This document shows positions 1 to 5,272 of a stretch of DNA of 6,585 nt, in pieces (within the stretch, counting starts at the first letter, position 1; the number at the start of each line of letters is the position of its first letter). Source of the DNA: Nitrospirota bacterium. GTDB taxonomy: Bacteria; Nitrospirota; Nitrospiria; Nitrospirales; UBA8639. The stretch lies in contig QIMB01000231.1 of the NCBI GenBank assembly GCA_003233615.1, positions 1 through 6,585 on the forward strand, read 5' to 3'. The position numbers and the translations under genes were made by a program. The notes below the pieces were generated by a model. It was given only the letters and a program-made list of their open reading frames with translations, had not been told where the DNA came from and did not search any database.

Positions 1-74
1 ACAAAACCATTCAGCAACACAACCTGGCCTTCTTCAAGCATAAAAACGCGTTGACATCCTCCTAATAGAGGCAT
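1..74 (-). pseudogene. possible remnant of a Gp49/HigB-like toxin gene, cut by the left edge
   Basis: On the - strand the frame from the ATG at 74-72 to the window edge is open and reads MPLLGGCQRVFMLEEGQVV followed by LLNGFV. The core (RVF, a few residues, then VVLLNGFV) resembles the end of the beta-sheet in phage Gp49/HigB-type RelE-superfamily toxins, which commonly read VLLHGFxKKT and go on with QKTP. The part that should precede it is missing: upstream in this frame there is a TGA at once, and the overlapping frame ends at 64-62. The ATG at 74 has no Shine-Dalgarno sequence, and the AGGAGG at 63-58 lies too far from the next ATG (41-39). It is either an N-terminally degraded remnant or chance similarity. 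Only about 24 codons are visible, so confidence is low. Confidence 0.22.
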
Positions 75-537
75 ACCATTTCAAATAGGACAAAATTACT
101 CTCCTGGGACTTATGAAACACAACAGTGCATGTAGTCCCAGACTCAAACAAGAGGGGGTTGCACATGAACGACCTCAGTCCACCAAAAAAGTAAGGCCCG
201 TGGCGAGCGTAGGCATGAACTTCTCGTCTAAGCGGGTGAAGAAAAGTTGCTGAGAAGGACGTCTCATTGAAACACTGTATATGCCCGTAGGCATACAAAA
301 GGTCCTAGAGACCATAATTCGTCCACGAGACATCCAATGAGAGCATGAACCCTGTGGATCATAGAGAGTAAGTAAGAAAATACATTAGAAAAAAGGAAAA
401 TATTTCAGATAGGAAAACAACCACAAGAATCTACTCTACGGCAACTGATTCTTCGAAGATCATAACGAAGAGGAAGTTTCGCAGCCAACGGGTTAACAGA
501 AAATGTGAATATTCCGGCGCATCAAGTGCCAAGATAA
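75..537. other. gene-free stretch
   Basis: No convincing gene was found on either strand. The longest - strand frame (298 to 62) encodes a His/Phe/Cys-rich sequence without recognisable motifs or a ribosome binding site. The stretch from about 370 to 420 is A-rich, and no repeat or RNA gene was recognised. It is probably decayed or intergenic DNA between the locus at the left edge and the lipoprotein gene. Confidence 0.4.
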
Positions 538-573
538 ATGCGGGCTCTCTTTCATAAGAAAGAGGGCCCGCAT
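538..573. terminator. long perfect-type hairpin, possible terminator
   Basis: A 16-bp stem (538-553 pairing with 558-573) closes on a four-base ATAA loop, with a single G-T wobble. The stem is G+C-rich at its base (GCGGGC) and A+T-rich near the loop. On the + strand the stem is followed by a mixed sequence and then by TTCCTTCTTTTC, which is a poor U-tract. On the - strand it is followed by TTATCTTGG. It could be a weak bidirectional terminator or a stable extragenic palindrome. No gene runs directly into it from either side within the window. Confidence 0.4.
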
Positions 574-805
574 TGCTTGTACGTGTTCCTTCTTTTCAAC
601 TATAGCTTTTCTATCCTAACTTTTCTGTCATGCCTTTTCTACTTCAAACCGAAGCCCGGACATTGAGAGCAATCGACTTATGAATCACGGCGGTCACCCT
701 GATAATGTTTTCCTTCAGGCTACGGTTTTAACGAACACCAAAATGCCACGTGCTAATCCTACGATATGCTTTCATGCCACGTACCATGTACTCAAGGAGG
801 ATACG
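574..805. other. upstream region of the lipoprotein gene
   Basis: This stretch has no gene of its own. An in-frame ATG at 680 extends the lipoprotein reading frame upstream, but it lacks a ribosome binding site and would place 42 unrelated residues before a normal signal peptide, so it is not a start. A nine-base direct repeat, ATGCCACGT, occurs at 743-751 and again at 774-782. No convincing promoter was found. Confidence 0.35.
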
Positions 806-1188
806 ATGAAACTACAAACTTTAGGTCTCGGAATACTCATTCTTGTCGTGTTGGTGTGGAGTGGATGTGATTCCGAACAGTATGGGGGGAATCATCAACC
901 GTTGAGGGCGCTCTTCCGGCCACTGAAGGAGCCGCCGGTGCCGGAGAAAACGATGAAGGGGTCAACCATTACCAGCAAGGGCATTGGGATGTAGCCCAAG
1001 AGCACTTTAATAAAGCCTTAGCCACGAATGCTGATCTTCCTGAAGCCCATTACAATCTTGCGCTCGCATTGGATAAACTAGGGAACCATGGTGAAGCCAC
1101 GAATCATTTTAAAATGGCCTTGAATTTGGCTCCAGAGGATCCCCGTATAAAAGATTCTGGAATTCTCAAAGCCCATGTGGGCGGATAA
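806..1188 (+). pseudogene. TPR-repeat lipoprotein, frameshifted at a G-run
   Basis: The start is the ATG at 806, preceded by AAGGAGG (794-800) at 5-nt spacing. The product opens with a lipoprotein signal: MKLQ, a hydrophobic core GLGILILVVLVW, then SGC with the acylated Cys at residue 21 (Trp at -3 is atypical for a lipobox). Read as given, the frame stops at 992-994 after 62 codons. From the G-run 884-889 onward another frame carries an obvious TPR pair: residues about 52-79 (NHYQQGHWDVAQEHFNKAL) and 80-113 (AHYNLALALDKLGNHGEA, then HFKMALNLAPEDP), ending at TAA 1186-1188. One extra G in the run would fuse the two into a 127-residue protein with an Ala/Gly/Glu-rich linker. The TPRs suggest an envelope-anchored scaffold for protein contacts; the partner is unknown. 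The shift may be a real mutation, phase variation or a sequencing error. Confidence 0.75.
884..889 (+). other. six-G homopolymer at the frameshift point
   Basis: GGGGGG falls just after the codons for CDSEQY of the lipoprotein. Adding one G joins the signal-peptide frame to the TPR frame with a sensible sequence across the joint (YGGESSTVEGALPATEG). Runs of G are classic sites of slipped-strand change and of base-calling error. Confidence 0.6.
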
Positions 1189-1290
1189 CACCCAGTCGTA
1201 AAGCTGAACACCCCATATTTTTTTGCGGCTAGGGATCTCACATTTGAGACCTCATGGTATTCGGTTACGATCATGTATGCCGATAGTTGT

Positions 1291-1313
1291 ACCTGGTATT
1301 AGGAGTACCGGGT
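1291..1313. other. small hairpin in the intergenic region
   Basis: ACCTGGTA (1291-1298) pairs with TACCGGGT (1306-1313), giving an 8-bp stem with one G-T wobble around a 7-nt loop. It is not followed by a T-run, so it does not look like an intrinsic terminator. Function unknown. Confidence 0.25.
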
Positions 1314-1382
1314 TACGACGTTCTTATCGACATGAAAGAATCACTAGGCCGTATGATCTTCTGCAATCAGATATCTACCTAA

Positions 1383-1410
1383 TTGACAAGAACATGGGTT
1401 AAGCTATGGG
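1383..1410 (+). promoter_or_regulatory. candidate sigma-70 promoter for the winged-helix gene
   Basis: A perfect -35 TTGACA (1383-1388) is followed after 16 bp by TATGGG (1405-1410), a poor -10 matching only the first three bases of the consensus. It lies about 54 bp upstream of the ATG at 1464, which is a plausible leader length. Support is mainly the -35 and its position. Confidence 0.3.
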
Positions 1411-1463
1411 CTTTTGTCATCACATAGGTTTCGATAGCCAACGACCTAATGAGAGGAGGTGCG

Positions 1464-1730
1464 ATGAATCTTCATCAACGGGGCTCAGATCTCATCAACC
1501 AATTAAAGGACCATGTGTTAGAAGTCCTGCGTAGTCATCCGGACGCCGGTCCTGGATTCAAGGGGGTTCTCCAGGAGGAAGTGGCTCGTCGAGCTGGGTT
1601 GCATAGCATGGGGAACGTAGAATTAGATCACACCTGTGGGGAGATGCTGAAGTGGGAAGGTCTGATAGAACGAGTAACCGGGAATGGATCAGATGACAAA
1701 AAGAAGGGATGGCGTCTTTGCAACACATGA
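1464..1730 (+). CDS. small winged-helix-like protein of unknown function
   Basis: The product is 88 residues long. The ATG at 1464 is chosen because AGGAGG (1454-1459) lies 4 nt upstream; the in-frame ATG at 1449 lacks a site. The layout suggests a compact helix-turn-helix domain: a first helix (residues 8-24, DLINQLKDHVLEVLRS), a loop (HPDAGPGFKG), a second helix with a possible recognition segment (LQEEVARRAGLHS, 36-48), a third helix (LDHTCGEMLKWEGLIER, 54-70), then a charged Gly/Asp/Lys turn that could be the wing, closing with the strand KGWRLCN. Such a domain would bind DNA or a protein partner; no ligand site is visible. A methyltransferase gene follows 64 nt downstream on the same strand, so the two may be co-transcribed. 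I do not recognise the family, and the fold assignment is inference. Confidence 0.65.
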   Translation: MNLHQRGSDLINQLKDHVLEVLRSHPDAGPGFKGVLQEEVARRAGLHSMGNVELDHTCGEMLKWEGLIERVTGNGSDDKKKGWRLCNT

Positions 1731-1794
1731 TCCTCTTCTACATTTCCACAAAAAGGAACGAGGACAAGAAGACAACAGGCTGTCATATACCCAC

Positions 1795-2580
1795 ATGAGC
1801 ACCTATATTTTTGATAACAGATCAGAAGAGCGAGAGTTTCGACGCCTTCAGTTGGTTGAAGCCGCGAATGATCCAACCACCATCACATTGTTGGAAGAAA
1901 TCGGGATTCAACCCGGTTGGCGGTGTTTGGAACTGGGAGCAGGGGCAGGATCCATTTTACGTTGGCTTGGCCAACGCATAGGTCTATCCGGACTGGTGAT
2001 AGGCGTCGACAAAAACACCACTTACCTTCAAGACTTCACGTCCACTCCTTTTCAGGTGTATAAGAGCACATTTTTGGAAATTGATGTATCCCATTCCTTT
2101 GACCTTATTCATGGAAGATATGTGCTTATTCACAATCAAGCCGACATGGACATTCTTCATAAAATGTTCTCACTTCTCAAACCGGGAGGGTGGTCACTCT
2201 TTGAGGAACCGGACTTTACGTCTGCGACATTACTGGATCAGGACACCGGAAACTCTCAAGCACGCGTGAATCAAGCTATGTGCCGAATGTTCATGAATTT
2301 AGGATTAAACCCTGCCTATGCGCTGGGGCTTCCGTGCAAACTGGAACAAGCAGGCTTTCATATCGAACGCGCACAGACCATCATGCATCTGTGTCCTGGA
2401 CAATCTCCCATGGCCAACGTCATGGGTGAATCAGCCTTAGTTTTAGAACAGCAATACTGCAATACCGGCCTCTGCTCACCTGAAGACATTCACAACTATG
2501 TCCAACTCTCTAAAGACCCCGCACATTGGACCGTGTATCACTCCACGACTTCTGTCATTGTTCGCAAGTCCCTCATCTAA
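1795..2580 (+). CDS. class I SAM-dependent methyltransferase
   Basis: The product is 261 residues from the ATG at 1795. The frame is open back to 1684, but that part overlaps the preceding gene and encodes an unrelated Lys/His-rich stretch. No good Shine-Dalgarno site precedes 1795, so translation may be weak or coupled. Motifs of the Rossmann methyltransferase fold appear in order: motif I CLELGAGAGS (44-53, the SAM-binding glycine loop), the acidic end of strand 2 in VIGVD (68-72), a strand-4 segment FDLIHGRYVLIH (102-113), and the post-motif LLKPGGWSLFEEPD (127-140). The C-terminal half (Cys/Met-rich, with HWTVYHSTTSVIVRK at the end) is probably the substrate cap. The layout is typical of UbiE/Methyltransf_11/25-type small-molecule enzymes; the substrate cannot be inferred. 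Gene end: TAA 2578-2580. Confidence 0.88.
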   Translation: MSTYIFDNRSEEREFRRLQLVEAANDPTTITLLEEIGIQPGWRCLELGAGAGSILRWLGQRIGLSGLVIGVDKNTTYLQDFTSTPFQVYKSTFLEIDVSHSFDLIHGRYVLIHNQADMDILHKMFSLLKPGGWSLFEEPDFTSATLLDQDTGNSQARVNQAMCRMFMNLGLNPAYALGLPCKLEQAGFHIERAQTIMHLCPGQSPMANVMGESALVLEQQYCNTGLCSPEDIHNYVQLSKDPAHWTVYHSTTSVIVRKSLI

Positions 2581-2647
2581 TTTAAGCCCACTTTTTCCTT
2601 TTTCATCACAGTGGAATGCTCCACGCCTTCCTCCACCAGTTGTTTCT
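2581..2647. other. short spacer with a mini-hairpin
   Basis: This spacer lies between the methyltransferase stop and the first family-A element. GTGGA (2611-2615) pairs with TCCAC (2620-2624) around ATGC. The T-rich stretches precede rather than follow the stem, so it is not a normal + strand terminator. The - strand frame crossing this region into the element is not a real gene. Confidence 0.3.
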
Positions 2648-2652
2648 TTAAA

Positions 2653-2815
2653 CCTAAAAACAGCAGTTGGATCACGAAAGTCTGCACAACCCCTTGACGC
2701 ACCTAGGAAATATAAAAATTGACTCATCACCTACAAGGTGACCACGCAATTTATACATTCCCTATGCACATCAATTGTTTGCACAGCTTTTTCGCGCTCA
2801 ACTACCGTCTTTAGG
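2653..2815 (+). mobile_element. family-A MITE-like element, copy 1
   Basis: This is a 163-bp non-coding element. Its ends are inverted repeats: CCTAAAAACAGCAGTTG (2653-2669) and, at the right, CAACTACCGTCTTTAGG (2799-2815), which matches 14 of 17 when reversed. It is flanked by the 5-bp duplication TTAAA (2648-2652 and 2816-2820). A second copy lies reversed at 3825-3986. The two share a 45-base identical stretch (2653-2697) and further identical stretches of 26 and 21 bases. Inside is a small hairpin, TCACCT-ACA-AGGTGA (2727-2741). With no coding capacity, it would have to be moved by a transposase supplied elsewhere. The transposase family is not identifiable from the ends alone. Confidence 0.8.
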
Positions 2816-2817
2816 TT

Positions 2818-2835
2818 AAATAGACATGTCTATTT
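2818..2835. promoter_or_regulatory. 18-bp perfect palindrome, candidate operator or activator site
   Basis: AAATAGACATGTCTATTT is a perfect palindrome without spacer. It overlaps the right-hand target duplication of the family-A element and lies about 150 bp upstream of the candidate sigma-54 promoter, a distance at which enhancer-binding activators act. It may bind a dimeric regulator of the response-regulator gene. No specific regulator is recognised. Confidence 0.4.
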
Positions 2836-2899
2836 TTGGAACACTATGAATAATTCGTAGACATATTCATATATTCCTCTCTTACATAAGAGCAGCATG

Positions 2900-2924
2900 A
2901 TGGCAGAAGGTTTCCGCCATTTTT
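2900..2924 (+). terminator. hairpin followed by five T, possible terminator
   Basis: ATGGCAGAA (2900-2908) and TTCCGCCAT (2912-2920) form a 9-bp stem with one mismatch and a 3-nt loop. The last stem base starts a run of five T (2920-2924). This has the shape of an intrinsic terminator that would insulate the response-regulator promoter from upstream transcription. It could instead be a second inverted-repeat activator site upstream of the sigma-54-like promoter. Confidence 0.35.
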
Positions 2925-2984
2925 CATAGCCATTCAGGCTATTCCTCAGGAAACGATTCCTCATTTCTCTTCCATCTTGGCCTA

Positions 2985-3000
2985 TGGCATGCCTGTTGCA
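2985..3000 (+). promoter_or_regulatory. candidate sigma-54 (-24/-12) promoter
   Basis: TGGCATGCCTGTTGCA carries the invariant GG (2986-2987) and GC (2998-2999) separated by exactly 10 bases. It matches the RpoN consensus TGGCAC-N5-TTGC at all but one of the conserved positions. Transcription would start about 12 bases beyond the GC, leaving a leader of about 60 nt before the response-regulator ATG. It agrees with the palindromes found upstream, but the sequence alone does not prove use. Confidence 0.45.
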
Positions 3001-3070
3001 CTTTCAACATTGCATTCGTTCGAAGCAAACATTCTACATTTCATCAAGAATGATCAAAGGAGGATTTTCA

Positions 3071-3529
3071 ATGAACACAACCTATTCAGCTAACTCAGTG
3101 CAACGAACAGCAGGTATGTTTTCCGGACAGAGCTACCAAGGAGGAGTGCTTATCATTGATGATGAGCAAGACATTAGAACCGTCGTTCGCATGTCGCTAG
3201 AAAAACACGGATACTATGTTGTTGAAGCTGAAGATGGCCAACAGGCCATGACCGTCCTCAACCAGGGAGAGCACCCCATGGTCATTGATGTCATCATCAC
3301 AGATGTACGCATGCCTCATATCAATGGAGTGGAAGCCATCAATTATTTCCAGCGAGAATATCCAAGCATCCCAGTGATCGTACTGACAGGATTTCCTGAT
3401 TTACATTTCGCTCTTCATCTCATGAAAAGTGGCGTGGCCGATTATTTAGTCAAACCAGTTGATCATGAAAAATTAACCACGGCAGTTGCAAATGCAATCG
3501 ATGCCCGTCGCCTAGACTGGTTTGCATAA
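3071..3529 (+). CDS. stand-alone CheY-like response regulator (receiver domain only)
   Basis: The product is 152 residues. The ATG at 3071 is chosen because AAAGGAGG (3056-3063) lies 7 nt upstream; an upstream in-frame ATG at 2984 lies inside the promoter candidate. After a polar leader of about 24 residues, a single receiver domain fills the rest. It has an acidic pair D30-D31 (VLIIDDEQDIR), phospho-acceptor D78 (VIITDVRMP), switch Thr T106 (VIVLTGFPD) and the invariant Lys K128 (YLVKPVD). There is no DNA-binding or enzymatic output domain, so it must act by protein contact or within a phosphorelay. No histidine kinase is adjacent, so it is an orphan. The gene sits alone between two inverted family-A elements. 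Receiver-only proteins with this style of sequence are common in Nitrospira (from memory). Confidence 0.92.
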   Translation: MNTTYSANSVQRTAGMFSGQSYQGGVLIIDDEQDIRTVVRMSLEKHGYYVVEAEDGQQAMTVLNQGEHPMVIDVIITDVRMPHINGVEAINYFQREYPSIPVIVLTGFPDLHFALHLMKSGVADYLVKPVDHEKLTTAVANAIDARRLDWFA

Positions 3530-3608
3530 TTACATTCAGGGAAGCACTCACAACTTCCGGCAATCATCTCTGCCACCTCGTTGACTGCTCAACCTCTGTC
3601 GAGCAAAC

Positions 3609-3640
3609 CAACGTGGTGGCAACCCTTCGTTGTCACGTTG
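3609..3640 (+). terminator. possible terminator hairpin after the response regulator
   Basis: CAACGTG (3609-3615) pairs with CACGTTG (3634-3640), and an inner CAAC/GTTG pairing continues the stem around a CCTTC loop. The following CAATTTCCTTTCTGCC is pyrimidine-rich but lacks a clean T-run. It begins about 80 nt after the response-regulator stop, so it could end that transcript. Confidence 0.3.
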
Positions 3641-3824
3641 CAATTTCCTTTCTGCCTTTATCCTATAGAAACTTTCAGGCATAATACTGCATCCTTTCCC
3701 ACACAAATTCCCGTGACTCTCGTCGATCATCTTTTTCAAACTCTTCCATTTTCCTACCCGTTTTGCTGACTCTTGTACTCGTGAGCACTGGGATATGGTT
3801 CTTTCTGCGGAATGGCGGGTTGAA

Positions 3825-3986
3825 CCTACAAGCGACAGTTAAAAGCGAAAAGCTGTACAAGTAATTGATGTGCATAGGGAATGGACGCATTGCGTGGTCA
3901 CCTTGTAGGTGATGCGTTAATTTTTCCATGTCCTAGGCACCTCAAGGGGTTGTGCAGACTTTCGTGATCCAACTGCTGTTTTTAGG
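3825..3986 (-). mobile_element. family-A MITE-like element, copy 2, inside mscS
   Basis: This is a 162-bp copy in the opposite orientation to the one at 2653-2815, sharing the 45-base identical end stretch (3942-3986). It is flanked by a perfect 5-bp duplication TTGAA (3820-3824 and 3987-3991). Left end CCTACAAGCGACAGTT and right end AACTGCTGTTTTTAGG form the imperfect terminal repeat. The insertion lies in the mscS gene between the first membrane segment and KEDTRYSARV. Deleting the element plus one TTGAA gives GGG TTG AAG GAA GAC in frame. Together with copy 1 it suggests a target preference for TTRAA. Each copy has its own matching duplication, so they are separate insertions and not the ends of one composite transposon. 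Confidence 0.83.
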
Positions 3987-4209
3987 TTGAAGGAAGACAC
4001 GCGCTATTCAGCACGAGTTGGAATGCTGATCTTAGTCAGCATGGGGATCATGTTGATCCTTCGTGCCCTCTCACTGGAAAAGGAGACACATAAAGATCTG
4101 TTTCAACTGGTAGCCATGGTGATCACCCTATCATCCGCTACCTTCGTGTCCAATGCCATGGCAGGCTTTATGTTACGAGATATCCAAAGGTTTCGGTTAG
4201 GGGATTTTC

Positions 4210-4421
4210 GGATCATACTGCATTCATGGTTCGAGCCCTTCGATGTTGCTCAGGCCCTCACTGCGTTCCTCATCTTGTCATCCAGAGCGGAGTCCGACTG
4301 AGTCGAAGGATCTCGCCCAATCCACGCACACCATCGCTCAGGCAGATTCTTCGTTGCTCTCAGAATGACAATGTGGAGGCAGAGCCTTCTAGAGCTCAAG
4401 TCATAATTTCTGTATGATCCA
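4210..4421 (+). mobile_element. family-B MITE-like repeat element inside mscS
   Basis: This is a 212-bp element with terminal inverted repeats: GGATCATACTG at 4210-4220 and CTGTATGATCC at 4410-4420. The 7-base sequence GATTTTC occurs immediately before it (4203-4209) and after it (4422-4428), as expected of a target duplication; one base at each junction is ambiguous, so 6 bp is also possible. Inside are short inverted repeats such as CGACTGAGTCG (4298-4308). The internal sequence (reverse strand GGGCGAGATCCTTCGACTC) is of a kind I recall as dispersed intergenic repeats in many environmental genomes. It has no coding capacity. It interrupts mscS between the codons for GDF and LRVEK, and its length plus the duplication (219 nt) keeps the downstream frame. 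Confidence 0.8.
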
Positions 4422-4791
4422 GATTTTCTTCGTGTGGAAAAATAATTCGGCCGGGTCACGGAACGAGGATTGTTTTACACTGAAATTCAGACAGAAGTAC
4501 GCGACCTCACCACTCTTCCAAATTTATTGTTGGTGTCTTATCCATTCACCGTTATCCGGTCATCGAGCACGTGTGTCTCTGCAACGGTGTCTTTGGGTTA
4601 TGATACGTCTCATCAGATCATCGAAAAACTATTGGACCCTGGATTGAACAGCGCATCACACGAATTCGGCAGGAGGAAGAACGTCTCTGTACGATGATTC
4701 AAGAAGAAGAAAAAAAGATTGAATAGGCAATCTTATGTAATATCTGCTATCAAAACACATTGCAATCATCTCACTGATCGCTTTGATTACT

Positions 4792-5190
4792 TCATTCGCC
4801 TTCAAGCTCTTGGGACACCGTTTTAAAATAACCCAAGAGATCCCTGACGGAAATGACGCCAACAATTTTGTCTTCTTCCGTGACTCCCAAATGCCGGATT
4901 TTCTGGCCAGCCATGAGATCTCGAGCGTAGTGGGGTGACATGTTTCGATCTACTGTGATAATCGGATGGGACATCAACGCATTCACAGTTAGCTGACCGA
5001 CCTCGGCAGGTTGTTCTGCGACGGCCCGTACTACATCCGTTTCTGTCACAATTCCCGTAAAGTCGTCGTTGTTTTTTACCAACAACGACCCTGTTCGCTT
5101 GCTATGCATGGCCTGTGCCGCTTCTTGAATACTGGCCTCTTCGTGAATGAAAATTACATCACGTGTCATGAATTGTCCGATGGTTGCCAT
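4792..5190 (-). CDS. two-CBS-domain protein
   Basis: The product is 132 residues. The start is ATG 5190-5188, with AAGGAG 6 nt upstream on the - strand. It consists of a tandem CBS pair with nothing else. CBS1 covers residues about 8-60 (FMTRDVIFIHEEASIQEAA through GSLLVKNN and TGIVTETDVVR), and CBS2 about 72-127 (LMSHPIITVDRN through HLGVTEEDKIVGVISVRDLL). The (I/V)xTxxDxxR-type strands that close each repeat in nucleotide-binding CBS pairs are present: TETDVVR at 49-55 and SVRDLLG at 114-120. Such stand-alone pairs usually sense adenine nucleotides or SAM and regulate a partner by contact; the partner is unknown. The gene converges on the mscS pseudogene, leaving a 65-bp gap. Its promoter region abuts the decayed family-B copy. 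Confidence 0.9.
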   Translation of the reverse strand: MATIGQFMTRDVIFIHEEASIQEAAQAMHSKRTGSLLVKNNDDFTGIVTETDVVRAVAEQPAEVGQLTVNALMSHPIITVDRNMSPHYARDLMAGQKIRHLGVTEEDKIVGVISVRDLLGYFKTVSQELEGE

Positions 5191-5272
5191 AACATTCTCC
5201 TTGGTTCCACTTCACGAATCAAACGAACATAACGGTTCTACCCATACACTTTCCCTAAGGATACTCGGTCAA
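5191..5272 (-). promoter_or_regulatory. promoter region of the CBS-pair gene
   Basis: The leader carries AAGGAG next to the start codon. Upstream, TTGACC (5272-5267 on the - strand) is a five-of-six -35 match, but the sequences 17-18 bases on (GTGTAT/TGTATG) are weak -10 elements, so the exact promoter is uncertain. The -35 candidate lies at the margin of the decayed family-B repeat. Confidence 0.25.

Larger units (their letters stand above)
3713..4726 (+). pseudogene. mscS-type mechanosensitive channel gene, broken by two insertions, a stop and a deletion
   Basis: Four pieces of one gene remain. (1) About 3748-3824: a membrane segment, FLPVLLTLVLVSTGIWFFL, then RNGGL. (2) 3987-4209: EDTRYSARVGMLILVSMG, a second membrane segment, and the MscS pore helix region SNAMAGFMLRDIQRFRLGDF. 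(3) 4422-4634: LRVEK, a stop at 4443-4445, then FGRVTERGLFYTEIQTEVRD, LTTLPNLLLV and VSATVSLGYD, the hallmark beta-domain of MscS channels. (4) 4637-4726 in another frame: a charged coiled-coil tail EQRITRIRQEEERL ending at TAG. A family-A element separates 1 and 2 and a family-B element separates 2 and 3; both excisions restore the frame. The segment between 3 and 4 appears deleted, since the usual remainder of the C-terminal domain is absent. The N-terminus is unclear; GTG 3713 with a shift near 3745-3755 is one possibility. The normal role is osmotic pressure release in the inner membrane. Confidence 0.85.

Noticed and set aside
62..298. 78-codon open frame on the - strand
   Set aside because: No ribosome binding site, no recognisable motif, unusual composition, and it ends just before the possible toxin remnant in another frame.
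1684..1794. Upstream extension of the methyltransferase to the ATG at 1684
   Set aside because: It overlaps the preceding gene, has no ribosome binding site, and encodes a Lys/His-rich stretch unlike the family; the conserved-looking protein begins at 1795.
2476..2730. Open frame on the - strand crossing the methyltransferase end and family-A copy 1
   Set aside because: It is antisense to a solid gene. The piece shared with the right-hand copy (ADFRDPTAVFR) comes from the repeated element, not from a conserved protein.
2648..3991. Composite transposon carrying the response regulator
   Set aside because: The two inverted repeats each have a matching but different duplication (TTAAA/TTAAA and TTGAA/TTGAA), which indicates two independent insertions.
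3987..4301. Separate small membrane protein gene starting at TTG 3987
   Set aside because: The sequence continues the mscS frame from before the family-A insertion and runs into family-B repeat sequence after GDF; it is a fragment, and the TTG is part of the target duplication.
4470..4697. Separate 75-residue protein
   Set aside because: Its first part is the MscS beta-domain (TEIQTEVRDLTTLPNLLLV), contiguous with the pseudogene; its last part is a wrong-frame reading of the coiled-coil tail.
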